DNA of 64,000 bases from Coriobacteriales bacterium OH1046 (GCA_004010535.1 RQYE01000001.1:372001-436000); one strand, 5' to 3'. Positions 30,488 to 40,243 are shown, counted from the first letter of the stretch. The notes: generated from the letters alone by a model not told the origin. Made by a program: numbers and translations.

Positions 30488-31719
30488 GCTCCTTCCTGTC
30501 GCCGTGCCAACACCTCGTGGATGTCATGGAAAAGCCCGACGGTTCCGAACGCGCCGGACTTGGTGATGACCGTGCCCGCGGCCGCAGGACCCTCGTAATG
30601 GGCGACCACGACGCCGGGGAAAAGCTCGTCGAGGGGCTCGAGCAGGGTTGCCCCCACGCAGGAGGCGAAGCTTGCCAGCGCATCGCCGCCGACGATCATC
30701 GTCGTACGTCCCGAGCGCTCGGCCGCAACGGCGGCGCAGAGTCCCGCAGCCTGCGAGATCAGGGGGGCGGCGTGCTCGATCAGCCCCGCCGATGCGCAGT
30801 CGAATCTCTCCCCGAGGGTATCGAGGAGGATGATCGGGTTGCCCGCGCCGGCTTCGAGCGCCTCGTCGACGAGGCGCTCCGCCTGCTCGCGGAGCCAGCC
30901 GCCCGAGAGGATCGTATCGAGCGGAAGCTGGCGACGGAGCGCGCCTGCGCGCTCCGCCTCATCGAGCTGAAAGGCGCTCACGGCATTGGCGGAACCGGAA
31001 ACCACGATAAGCCGCGCATCGAGCAGCATCTGCGGATATCCGGCGGGCGCGTCGTGCGGGGATTGGCGCGGGAACATCCCGAGCAGGCCCGAGCATCCCG
31101 CCGCCGGCGTGTCGCAGGAGCCGGCGCGGATCGTCTCGGCGATCGCGCGCAGCTCGCCGTCGTCCGCGCAATCGTAGACGACGATGCCGCGCAGTACCGC
31201 ACCCTGCTCCCAGCTTATGACCGGCACATCGCTCTGCATATGGATCAGCTCGTCGACGCGGCTGACCGTGACGGGATCGATGGGATCTGATGCGAAGACG
31301 CTCTGCGCGAGCGGAAGGCCATCGACGAAGTGCACGCCCCCCTCGGTCGTACGGTGCAGCTTGGGATAGGCGGGGACGAAATCGAGATGGTCCGCACCGG
31401 AAGCATCGAGGACAGCCGCGAGCTCGGATCCGACGTTGCCTCTCAGGCCGGAGTCGGTCTTCTTGTAGACGCGGCGGATACCGAGGCGGATGCCCTCTCG
31501 GACGATGCGGGAGACCTTCTGGTACGCGAGGTCGGGGGAATCGTGCCTGCTTTCGGCATCGATGACGATGACATCGGCCTCGGCGGCGCGATCGAAGGAA
31601 CTCTCGCGATCGAGGCTCACCAGCACGCGATCCCCTTTGCGCGCCAGCTGCACGCCGGCATCGAGGGCACCCGTGAGATCATCGGCTATGACGAGGAGCT
31701 CTGCCATCGCAGTATCCAA
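30484..31719 (-). CDS. four-carbon acid sugar kinase family protein (DUF1537)
   Basis: MAELLVIADDLTGALDAGVQLARKG...YKKTDSGLRGNVGSELAAVLDA...PAYPKLHRTTEGGVHFVDG. Confidence 0.92.
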   Translation of the reverse strand: MDTAMAELLVIADDLTGALDAGVQLARKGDRVLVSLDRESSFDRAAEADVIVIDAESRHDSPDLAYQKVSRIVREGIRLGIRRVYKKTDSGLRGNVGSELAAVLDASGADHLDFVPAYPKLHRTTEGGVHFVDGLPLAQSVFASDPIDPVTVSRVDELIHMQSDVPVISWEQGAVLRGIVVYDCADDGELRAIAETIRAGSCDTPAAGCSGLLGMFPRQSPHDAPAGYPQMLLDARLIVVSGSANAVSAFQLDEAERAGALRRQLPLDTILSGGWLREQAERLVDEALEAGAGNPIILLDTLGERFDCASAGLIEHAAPLISQAAGLCAAVAAERSGRTTMIVGGDALASFASCVGATLLEPLDELFPGVVVAHYEGPAAAGTVITKSGAFGTVGLFHDIHEVLARRQEGA

Positions 31720-31883
31720 TCGCCTCGGTCTACGATACCGAGCATAGCAAGGGGCGATGTATCTTCGTATCCATGAAACAGGTAGAAATGTTTATATCTG
31801 CAACAATATTCCCCTTTAATTGAGCTACTTAGCATAATCGTTCATAATTGAAACATAAAATAGGGGAGCTGAGCGGAGGCGTT

Positions 31884-33674
31884 ATGGAAAGCCAGGTCAA
31901 GATACTCGCGGTCGCACCCTACGAGGGACTCGCGGCAGTACTCGAACGAGAGGCGGATGCCTATGAGAACGTCGCTATGACCATCGTCGTCGGCAATCTG
32001 GAAGCGGGCGTCGAAAGGGCGATCGAACAGCTCACGGGCGTATTCGATCTTATTCTCTCACGCGGCGGCACCGCCGATATGCTCCGCGACCGCCTCGACA
32101 TCCCCGTCGTCGATATCCGCACCTCATCCTACGACGTGCTGCAGGCGGTCCAACTCTCCGAGGGCATCAGCGGACGCCGTGCGGTCGTAGGCTTCTCGGG
32201 CATCGCCGATGCGGCGCGCAACACCAGCGAGATCCTCTCGCTCGGCCTCGATATATTCACCCTCGTCGGAGAGAGCGATGTCTGGAAGATGGCGCAGATG
32301 CTATCCGACCAAGGATACGAGACGGTGCTCTGCGACGTCATAGCAAGTACCGTCTTCAGGGAAAACGGCTTCAACACCGTGCTCATCAGCTCGGGTTCCC
32401 AATCGGTGCGGGCGTCCATCGATGAGGCGCTGCGTATAGCGCGCCACCTTCGGGAGGCCCGCAACGAGAACCGCTTCCTGCGCGAAGTCATCCGCGGCCA
32501 TGGAGCCGACACCGTCGTCTTCACCGAAGACGGCCGTCTCTTCCTCACCACGCTTGACCGCGGCGGCGGGGAGCGGTTGCTCGCCATCCTGCGCGGGCTG
32601 CTTCCCCACGTGCTCGCCGGCACGGCAGATGCCGTACGGCGCATCATCGGCGGCTATCAGCACATCATCCGCGCGCGCATGCTGGAGGGACCCGGTGGGC
32701 GGCTCGTCGCCTTCTACCTCACCCGCAGCAGGATGCCCTCGGGTTCGCGCCAGGCGGGGATCTCCTCCTTCACGTGCGACGAGGCGCGACGGGAATATCT
32801 CGAGAGCCCCTACAGCCTCACCGGCGACATCGCCGCCGTGAAAAGGGTCATCGAGGATGTGGCGATCTCGGAAAGACCGCTCCTCGTCACCGGCGAGTAC
32901 GGAACGGGGCGCACCGCCGTCGCATCGTTCGCCTATACGTGCTCTCCCCGCTCATCACATCCGCTCATCGAAATCGACTGCGGCATGCTCAACGAGAAGT
33001 CGCGGGACTTCCTGCTCAACAGCCGTAACTCGCCTGTATTCTCGGATGATGCGACGCTGCATATCAAGAACATGGAGACGAGCCCCGAACCCTTCATCAG
33101 GGAGCTGTTCTCGACGCTGGCCACGACCGGCGCATCCAAGCGCTGCGGCATCATCTTCTCCTGCAACCCCCGGGGCGAGCTTGTCGGCAGCTATATCTCC
33201 TATATCAAGGATAAATTCCAAAGCATGCAGATAAGGCTCGCACCCCTGAGGGAGACGCGCGAGCGCATACCGACGCTCGCCAAGCTCTTGCTCAGCCAGC
33301 TCAACACCGATCTTCCCAAAACGGTGCTGCGCATCGACGCGCAGGCGATGGAGCTCTTGGGCGAATACCCGTGGCCGGGCAACTACATCCAGTTCAAGCG
33401 GGTCATCTCCCAGCTCTGCATCAGCTCGCGCGACCATGCCATCCGTGCAGGCGACGTGCGCGCGCTGCTTGCACTCGAGCGCCCTGTCTACCAGCAGCGC
33501 GCCCCCGGCATTGCCGTGCATGACAGCGAGATCGACCTCGGACGCCAGCTCGCGGAGATCGAGCGCGACGTGGTGGAGATGGTCGTCAAACGCCACGGCG
33601 GCAATCAGAGCGCTGCCGCGCGCCAGCTCGGCATCAGCCGCACAACGCTCTGGCGCAGGCTCCGCGACGCATGA
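31884..33674 (+). CDS. PrpR-N domain / degenerate AAA+ (sigma-54 activator-like) / Fis-type HTH transcriptional regulator
   Basis: N-terminal PrpR-N-like; GEYGTGRTAVASFAY Walker A remnant; C-terminal HGGNQSAAARQLGISRTTLWRRLRDA Fis HTH; RBS ggaggcgtt before ATG. Confidence 0.85.
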   Translation: MESQVKILAVAPYEGLAAVLEREADAYENVAMTIVVGNLEAGVERAIEQLTGVFDLILSRGGTADMLRDRLDIPVVDIRTSSYDVLQAVQLSEGISGRRAVVGFSGIADAARNTSEILSLGLDIFTLVGESDVWKMAQMLSDQGYETVLCDVIASTVFRENGFNTVLISSGSQSVRASIDEALRIARHLREARNENRFLREVIRGHGADTVVFTEDGRLFLTTLDRGGGERLLAILRGLLPHVLAGTADAVRRIIGGYQHIIRARMLEGPGGRLVAFYLTRSRMPSGSRQAGISSFTCDEARREYLESPYSLTGDIAAVKRVIEDVAISERPLLVTGEYGTGRTAVASFAYTCSPRSSHPLIEIDCGMLNEKSRDFLLNSRNSPVFSDDATLHIKNMETSPEPFIRELFSTLATTGASKRCGIIFSCNPRGELVGSYISYIKDKFQSMQIRLAPLRETRERIPTLAKLLLSQLNTDLPKTVLRIDAQAMELLGEYPWPGNYIQFKRVISQLCISSRDHAIRAGDVRALLALERPVYQQRAPGIAVHDSEIDLGRQLAEIERDVVEMVVKRHGGNQSAAARQLGISRTTLWRRLRDA

Positions 33675-33740
33675 GGGGCAACCCTGCGTGTGTGGAAGGG
33701 CTATACTTCAAGATGCGTGTCCCTGTGGAAAGGATCGGCT

Positions 33741-33929
33741 ATGAGGAAGCTCGCCATCGCGCCCGGCATCACCATCATGGGACTGCTCGCCTTCGCCCAT
33801 CCCGCGCTGGCCGACGTCGCCGAAATACCCCCCTCGGTCCCGGATATCGAGGGGCTCTTCGGAATCGCCGGCATCGCGGTGGTCGTTGCCGTCGCCGCCG
33901 TCATCCTCATCTTCAGGCGGAAGCGCTAG
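33741..33929 (+). CDS. small protein with signal peptide and C-terminal TM
   Basis: MRKLAIAPGITIMGLLAFAHPALADVAEIPPSVPDIEGLFGIAGIAVVVAVAAVILIFRRKR. Confidence 0.65.
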   Translation: MRKLAIAPGITIMGLLAFAHPALADVAEIPPSVPDIEGLFGIAGIAVVVAVAAVILIFRRKR

Positions 33930-33936
33930 CGGCATC

Positions 33937-34989
33937 GTGGGACGCCTTGTAGGAACCTACGCCTTCTGCCACCTCGCCGTCGATTTCGCCTGCATCTCGA
34001 CCATGCTCTGCATGGTCGTGCCCGCGCTCGGCGATGCGGGATTCCCCACCGCCGCAGGCGCGATCGTGGCCTACGACATGTTCGCGTTCGCCCTGCAGCT
34101 CCCCATCGGCGCCGCCCTCGACGGCCATGCGTCGGGCACGAGGGCCGCGCTCCTCTCGTATGCCCTGATCGCCCTCGGCATCATCGGAACCTACCTGCCC
34201 GGATCTCTAGCCGCACCCATCCCTGTGATGCTCGCCGCGGTCGGAAACGCCCTCTTCCACTGCGCGGGCGGTGTGGACGTGCTCGCCATCTCGCACGGCA
34301 AGGCCGCTCCCTCGGGCCTCTTCATCTCCACCGGAGCCCTCGGCGTCTTTTTCGGGACGCGCGCCTCATCGCTCTTCGGCAGCATGCTTCACGGAGTCCT
34401 GCTGGCGCTGCTCCTCGTAAGCGCACTGCAGACCGCGGGTCTCATCCATCCTGAAGCTCATGAGGAGAAGCGCACCTTGATGAGGCCGCAGCCCTCGAAG
34501 GCGGCTGCAGCAGCAGCTGCGCTGCTCGCCCTGACCGTCGCCCTGCGCAGCTACACGGGCATGATCATGGCATTTCCCTGGAAGGGCGCGTTCGCGCTCG
34601 CGCTCATCTCGGTCTGCGCAGTCGTGGCTGGGAAAGCAATGGGCGGCATCATCGCGGATACGATAGGCCCCGGGCGCGCCTCGACCATCTCCCTCGGCAT
34701 CTCCGCACCGCTCTTCCTGCTCGCCCATGATCTCCCCGCAGCTGGCATCATCGCCACCCTCCTCTTCAACTTCACGATGCCCATCACGCTCATCTCGCTC
34801 GCCGAGCTCCTGCCGCGCAATCGCGGCCTCGCCTTCGGCATCGCATCGTTCTCGCTGGCCATAGGCGCATTCCCCACGTTCGTGGGGATTAGGCCCGCAG
34901 GCGGGGCCGTGCTGGCCGCCCTCTCGCTCGTCTCGTTGGCATGCCTGCTCGCAGGCCTCGCCTTGGCGCGGAGCAGCTTCCATGCCTGA
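33937..34989 (+). CDS. MFS-like membrane protein
   Basis: GTG start 7 nt after the previous stop; polytopic, VGTYAFCHLAVDFACISTMLCMVVPALGDAG... Confidence 0.65.
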   Translation: MGRLVGTYAFCHLAVDFACISTMLCMVVPALGDAGFPTAAGAIVAYDMFAFALQLPIGAALDGHASGTRAALLSYALIALGIIGTYLPGSLAAPIPVMLAAVGNALFHCAGGVDVLAISHGKAAPSGLFISTGALGVFFGTRASSLFGSMLHGVLLALLLVSALQTAGLIHPEAHEEKRTLMRPQPSKAAAAAAALLALTVALRSYTGMIMAFPWKGAFALALISVCAVVAGKAMGGIIADTIGPGRASTISLGISAPLFLLAHDLPAAGIIATLLFNFTMPITLISLAELLPRNRGLAFGIASFSLAIGAFPTFVGIRPAGGAVLAALSLVSLACLLAGLALARSSFHA

Positions 34990-35317
34990 GCCGCTCGCCC
35001 TGCTTGCCCGCTGCCTGCTGCTCACGCTTGCAATCGAGCTCACGGGCGCACGCCTGCTCTTCCGCATCCGCGATGCCGATGCGCTCATCATCGTCGCACT
35101 TGCCCAAATCGTCACGAATCCCCTGGTCGAGACAGGGGTGATCGGCGCGTGCAGCTACCTTCCCCATCCTGTGGCCGCAGTCGTCGTGCTCGAGCTGGCC
35201 GCCTTCGTAGCCGAGGCGCTCATCTATCGCGCCAAAGGCATAGCCGAGCATCCGTGGGCGATGGCGCTCGTCCTGAACGCGCTCTCGTTTGTGGCGGGAT
35301 TGTCACGCTTGATCTGA
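34982..35317 (+). CDS. hypothetical small polytopic membrane protein
   Basis: Overlaps the previous gene by 8 nt; MPEPLALLARCLLLTLAIELTGARLLFRIRDADALIIVALAQIVTNPLVE... Confidence 0.65.
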   Translation: MPEPLALLARCLLLTLAIELTGARLLFRIRDADALIIVALAQIVTNPLVETGVIGACSYLPHPVAAVVVLELAAFVAEALIYRAKGIAEHPWAMALVLNALSFVAGLSRLI

Positions 35318-35378
35318 CCTCCCGCCAACTCGGGTATCATGGACACGCATACCAGCCCGAGGGGAGGTATCCGCACCG

Positions 35379-35849
35379 ATGATCGAGCCGTCAGCGGAAG
35401 TAGCCGCGTTCTGCATCGATATCCTCGCATCGTCCCAGATGGAGCGCCAGAAGAACGCTATCCAGCACGGCACGACGACCGTCTGGGAGCATTCCCTCTC
35501 GGTCGCGAATGCCTGCGCATCCCTCGCCTATGCGCTCCCCTTCCGCTTCCACGTGCGTGCGCTCGTGAGGGCTGCACTGCTCCACGACTATTTCCTCTAC
35601 GATTGGCATGACCGTGCGACCTCGCGCCCGCATCACGCCACCAGGCACGGCAGCTATGCGCGCGAGAATGCCGAACGCGACTTCTCCATCTCCGCGCACG
35701 AGGGCGATATCATCGAAAGCCACATGTTCCCCTTGGCGGAGGTGCCGAGGACGCGCGAGGCATGGATGGTCTGCCTCGTCGACAAGATCATCTCGGTGCA
35801 GGAGGTCTTCGCGAGCCTCCAGGTCAAGCTGATGGGCGTCCATGGCTAA
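35379..35849 (+). CDS. HD-domain phosphohydrolase
   Basis: VWEHSLSVANACASLAYA...LVRAALLHDYFLYDWHD...IIESHMFPL. Confidence 0.85.
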   Translation: MIEPSAEVAAFCIDILASSQMERQKNAIQHGTTTVWEHSLSVANACASLAYALPFRFHVRALVRAALLHDYFLYDWHDRATSRPHHATRHGSYARENAERDFSISAHEGDIIESHMFPLAEVPRTREAWMVCLVDKIISVQEVFASLQVKLMGVHG

Positions 35850-36696
35850 CCTGCCCATCCTCATCGCCTCGTTCGCAATCTATAGCTGCGCGGGCTGGCT
35901 CTTCGAGAGCATCCTCTGCTCCGTCTCCGAGAAGCGCTTCATCAACCGCGGCTTCCTGAACGGGCCCATCTGCCCCATCTACGGCGCGGGCGCGCTCGCG
36001 GCCGTGCTCTTCCTCAGAGGAGAGCCGGACGGAATGAGCCTCTTCTGCTGGGGTGCCGTCGTCTGCAGCTTGCTCGAGTACCTCACCTCATGGGTCATGG
36101 AGAAGATCTACCATACGCGTTGGTGGGACTACTCGGATCGCTTCCTCAACCTCAACGGCCGTATCTGCGTGCCGGCAACGCTGCTCTTCGGACTCTTCGT
36201 CGTTCTTGTCGTACGCGTCATCCAGCCCGCGCTCGAAGCGCTGTTCTCAATGACGGATCCGCAGCTGCTCTCCGCGATCTGCGGCATCTTCATCGCCGTC
36301 CTCGCCATCGACCTGCTCGTCACCCATATCGGCCTCTCGGGTTTCCGGAACAAGATCGATGCCTACTGCGACCAGCTCACCGTGCAGGCCCAGGATCTCT
36401 ATGCTGCGCTCACCGAAGGGGACAACGTGGTCGCGTACAATGTCCAGCGCCTCAAGCGGGGTCCCCTCGGACACGCCTACGTGCGCTTGCGCGAACTCAT
36501 GCCCGGACCGGTTGCCATCGAGGATATCGGCCGCGATCTCGCCGAATCCTTCTCTGCAGCGCTCACGGCGCAGGAGCGGCGCGTGATGGATGCGTTCCCG
36601 CGCATGCGCATCCATGCGCCCGGTCTTGCCGAGATCCGCGCATTGGGGCGGTCTGCCCGCGATAAGCTGCTCCGGGGCGGGGATGCGCAAGACTAG
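35842..36696 (+). CDS. putative ABC-transporter type IV membrane protein (CmpB/PF06541-like)
   Basis: IYSCAGWLFESILCSVSEKRFINRGFLNGPICPIYGAGAL...WWDYSDRFLNLNGRICVPATLLFG. Confidence 0.85.
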   Translation: MANLPILIASFAIYSCAGWLFESILCSVSEKRFINRGFLNGPICPIYGAGALAAVLFLRGEPDGMSLFCWGAVVCSLLEYLTSWVMEKIYHTRWWDYSDRFLNLNGRICVPATLLFGLFVVLVVRVIQPALEALFSMTDPQLLSAICGIFIAVLAIDLLVTHIGLSGFRNKIDAYCDQLTVQAQDLYAALTEGDNVVAYNVQRLKRGPLGHAYVRLRELMPGPVAIEDIGRDLAESFSAALTAQERRVMDAFPRMRIHAPGLAEIRALGRSARDKLLRGGDAQD

Positions 36697-36721
36697 GGCC
36701 CGGTGGATAGGCGCCGCGCAC

Positions 36722-37279
36722 TCATCTGCTGCGATTGAAGTTGTCGAGGAGCTCCGATGAGCTCACGATGAAGATCCCCAGGCGATGGGCGAGTCGTTCA
36801 GGTGTCTCACGCATGCCGCCATCGACCCAGATCTTGATGATCTCCACCAATCCCGCTGTGTAAAAACGCGCTATGAGCGCTCGGTCGCTCGGAAGAATGT
36901 CGAGTCCTGCGGCAGATTCCTCCACAGCGCGCATGATATGGATTCCGAATTCGTTCTTGAGCAACGCATCCATATCCGGGCTGCCATTGCCCTGGACGAT
37001 CCGCTCGACCAGCGATCTTTTCTCGCACATGCTCTCGAGCAGCGCCTGCATCTGCGCCTGCCAGCCCTCATCCCGTACCGGCCGCACGATTTTCAGCAGC
37101 TCATGGTGGAGCGTCCATGCATAGAGCTCGTGGAGATCATGGAAATGGTAGTAGAACGATTGCCGTGAGAGGCCGCACGCCTTGGTGATGGATGACACGC
37201 TGATCTGATCGGTGGAAGAGGCGGAGAGCTGATCCAGAAGAGCTTGGGAAAACAATGCCTTGCGCGTATCTGATCTCAT
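36722..37279 (-). CDS. TetR-family regulator (DhaS-like)
   Basis: ISVSSITKACGLSRQSFYYHFHDLHELYAWTLHHELL. Confidence 0.85.
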   Translation of the reverse strand: MRSDTRKALFSQALLDQLSASSTDQISVSSITKACGLSRQSFYYHFHDLHELYAWTLHHELLKIVRPVRDEGWQAQMQALLESMCEKRSLVERIVQGNGSPDMDALLKNEFGIHIMRAVEESAAGLDILPSDRALIARFYTAGLVEIIKIWVDGGMRETPERLAHRLGIFIVSSSELLDNFNRSR

Positions 37280-37471
37280 CAGTGCAAGCACCCCCTCGAA
37301 GAAGCAACATGCCTGTTGCGCCACATCCTATTTTCCTGGATTTTGACACTGTTGGACACATGAAATGACAGTAGATCCCATATGTCAAAGAACTTCCCCG
37401 GCGGTGAAAGAGCCGTGCATCGATAGGGCACTATGAGAGGGATCGCTCATTTCCCGAAGGGAGAAACACTT

Positions 37472-38839
37472 ATGCAGTCGAAACTCGCACACGCAGCCGA
37501 GCGCAAGGCATTCGAGATCGCAGCAGACCGCTTCATCAAGAGCGCTGCGGGAGAGAGCCGCGAGAAGGCCGTCGGCGATTATCTCACCATGGCGTGCAGG
37601 ATCATCGGCGATTCCGTGCCCGGTTTCGAGAAGGGCGTACGCCAGGCGCTCTATCCGGGTTCCAAATGGGAGCAGTGGCTCTTCAGGCTCGTCGATGAGA
37701 TCGACCCGAATGTGCTCAGGACCTTCATCATGAGCGGCGGGTACGAGGCGGCGTTCCGTGGTTTCAAGAACACGGTCGAGAATGCGGAGAAGTACGACTG
37801 CAACGTGCCCTGGATCATCCTCTTCGATCCTACAAGCGCCTGCAACAAGCGCTGCGTCGGCTGTTGGGCAGCGGATTACGGCCACCAATTGAACCTCAGC
37901 TATGAGGATATGGATCGTCTCGTGACCCAGGGCGCGGACCTGGGCTGCCATCTGTACATGCTCACGGGCGGCGAACCCCTCGTGCGGAAGGCCGATATCC
38001 TGCGGCTCGCCGAGGAGCATCAAGATTGCCTGTTCAATATCTTCACCAACGCCTCGCTCGTGGATGAGGCCTTCTGCAGCGAGGTCCAGCGTCTGGGCAA
38101 CATCATCTTCTCGGTCTCGCTCGAGAGCTTCGAGCCCGCCATCAATGACGGTCGGCGTGGCGACGGGTCGTTCGACGAGGTCATGCATGCCTTCGATCTC
38201 ATGCGCGAGCACGGCCTGATGTTCGGAACCTCGACCTGCTATACACGCGCTAACATCGAGCTCGTGACCTCCGACGAGTTCTTCGATCTGCTCATCAGAA
38301 AGGGCTGCCGCTACGCTTGGTTCTTCCATTACATGCCCGTAGGCGACGGTGCCATCGCCGAGCTCATGCCCACGCCCGAACAGCGCGCATATATCCTGCA
38401 TCGCATCCGCGAGGTGCGCGGTTTCGAGGACGGCAAGCAGATCTTCGCGATGGACTTCCAGAATGACGGCCAGTTCGTGGGCGGATGCATCGCAGGCGGG
38501 CGTGCCTACTGCCATATCAACGCACGCGGGGACGTGGAGCCCTGTGTGTTCATCCACTATTCGGACGCCAACATCAAGGAGAAAAGCCTGCTCGAGTGCC
38601 TCCGGCAACCCATCTTTAAGGCCTACCGCGCACAGTATCCCTGGAACGAGAACCACCTCATGCCCTGCCCCATGCTCGAGAATCCCGAAATCCTCCCCCA
38701 GCTGGTGCATGAGGCCGAGGCACCCTCGACCGATTACGTCGCACCCGAGAACGTCGAGGATCTCTGCGCGCGCACTGCGCCCTATGCGGTTGCCTGGAAG
38801 GACGAGGCGGAGCGCCTGTGGGAGGAGGTCAAGGGCTAG
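37472..38839 (+). CDS. radical SAM protein with C-terminal SPASM/twitch-like Cys cluster
   Basis: DPTSACNKRCVGCWAADYG (CxxxCxxC), LTGGEPLVR, CIAGGRAYCHINARGDVEPCVFIHY. Confidence 0.87.
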   Translation: MQSKLAHAAERKAFEIAADRFIKSAAGESREKAVGDYLTMACRIIGDSVPGFEKGVRQALYPGSKWEQWLFRLVDEIDPNVLRTFIMSGGYEAAFRGFKNTVENAEKYDCNVPWIILFDPTSACNKRCVGCWAADYGHQLNLSYEDMDRLVTQGADLGCHLYMLTGGEPLVRKADILRLAEEHQDCLFNIFTNASLVDEAFCSEVQRLGNIIFSVSLESFEPAINDGRRGDGSFDEVMHAFDLMREHGLMFGTSTCYTRANIELVTSDEFFDLLIRKGCRYAWFFHYMPVGDGAIAELMPTPEQRAYILHRIREVRGFEDGKQIFAMDFQNDGQFVGGCIAGGRAYCHINARGDVEPCVFIHYSDANIKEKSLLECLRQPIFKAYRAQYPWNENHLMPCPMLENPEILPQLVHEAEAPSTDYVAPENVEDLCARTAPYAVAWKDEAERLWEEVKG

Positions 38840-38857
38840 GGGGGCTTCAGCCCCATC

Positions 38858-40243
38858 TCAGCCTCCAAAGCGCAAGAGCTCCATCAGGGCGTCGCGGGTA
38901 TTGGGAATGCCTCCCTCGATCACGGCGGCGAGAAGGCCCTCGAGCACCATGCCCACGCCGCGACCCGGTTCGAGGCCGCGCTCGCGGATGACATCTGAGC
39001 CGTTCACGGCAAGGTCGCGCACCGAGAGCGGCGCGGCTGCGCGGAGCTCGCGACGAAGGGCCGCCGCCACCTCATCAAGTTCGGAGCAGTAGCTCCGGCA
39101 CCGAGGAGCTTTGCCGAGCGCATCCGCACGCTTGAGGTCGAGGAGCTCGAACGCGAGCGCGCCCCCCCTCCCCGGGCAGAGCTCCTCGCAGCGCAGGAGC
39201 GTGCGGCGCAGGGAGCGGGCGCGCGGGGTCACGGGATGGTCATGCAGCCTGATGAGGGCGCAGGCCTCGCGGACGATCTCCGCAGGGATGGCCATACGGC
39301 GCATGATAGCAGCGGCTTTCGCGGCGCCGAGCTCGGGATGGCCGAAGAAATGGCCGCGTCCGGACGCGTCCTCGCTGTAGGCCTCCGGTTTGGCGATGTC
39401 GTGGAGAAGGGTCGCCCACCGCAGCGCCGGACCCGCGCAGCCGGCGGTCACGCATTCCGCCCCGGAAACCACCCGAGCCGTATGCCCGTAGGCGTCGAGG
39501 GTATGGTAGGGGCTGTTCTGATCGAAATTCACCAGAGGCGCGAGCTCGGGGATAGCGCAGGTCATGACTTCCCGCTCGCACCTGAGCGCCCAAGCCATGC
39601 GGCCCGTGGCGAAGATGCCCGCCAGCTCCTGACCGATACGCTCTCGTGCGATATGGGCGAGGCGGGATGCGAAGGCGGCAAGGGACTCATGCGTCGATGC
39701 TTCCAACTCGAAGCCGTACCGGGCGGCGAAGCGAACGGCGCGGAGCACGCGCAGGGCATCTTCCTCGAAGCGTGCGCGTGGATCGCCCACCGTGCGCACG
39801 AGCCCCGCCTCCAGATCCCCCGCGCCGCCGAATGCGTCCAGAAGCCCACGCTCGGGATGGTAGGCCATGGCATTGATGGTGAAGTCGCGGCGGGAAAGAT
39901 CCTCGCGCACGTCGGAGACGAAGCGCACCGAATCGGGATGCCGCGCATCGGAATAGCTGCCGTCCACGCGGTAGGTGGTGACCTCGATGGGCCTGCCCTC
40001 CGCCACGGCAGTCACCGTGCCGTGGGCCGTCCCCGTCCTGTGGACGGCGAAGCCGGCCGCATGGAGTACCCGCTCGCTCTCCTGCCACGGAGCCGCCGTG
40101 CAGACATCGACGTCATGCGAGGCCGAGCCCAGAAGCGCATCCCGCACCCAGCCGCCGACGACCCACGCCTCGAAACCAGCCGATTCAAGCGCCGCCAGCA
40201 CCGCAGCGGCATAGGAGGGAAGTTCGGAAATGCGATGAGCCAT
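38858..40243 (-). CDS. cca: CCA tRNA nucleotidyltransferase / polyA polymerase family
   Basis: AWVVGGWVRDALLGSASHDVDVCTAA...LSRRDFTINAMAYHP...EDALRVLRAVRFAARYGFE; HD domain LLHDIAKP. Confidence 0.92.
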   Translation of the reverse strand: MAHRISELPSYAAAVLAALESAGFEAWVVGGWVRDALLGSASHDVDVCTAAPWQESERVLHAAGFAVHRTGTAHGTVTAVAEGRPIEVTTYRVDGSYSDARHPDSVRFVSDVREDLSRRDFTINAMAYHPERGLLDAFGGAGDLEAGLVRTVGDPRARFEEDALRVLRAVRFAARYGFELEASTHESLAAFASRLAHIARERIGQELAGIFATGRMAWALRCEREVMTCAIPELAPLVNFDQNSPYHTLDAYGHTARVVSGAECVTAGCAGPALRWATLLHDIAKPEAYSEDASGRGHFFGHPELGAAKAAAIMRRMAIPAEIVREACALIRLHDHPVTPRARSLRRTLLRCEELCPGRGGALAFELLDLKRADALGKAPRCRSYCSELDEVAAALRRELRAAAPLSVRDLAVNGSDVIRERGLEPGRGVGMVLEGLLAAVIEGGIPNTRDALMELLRFGG

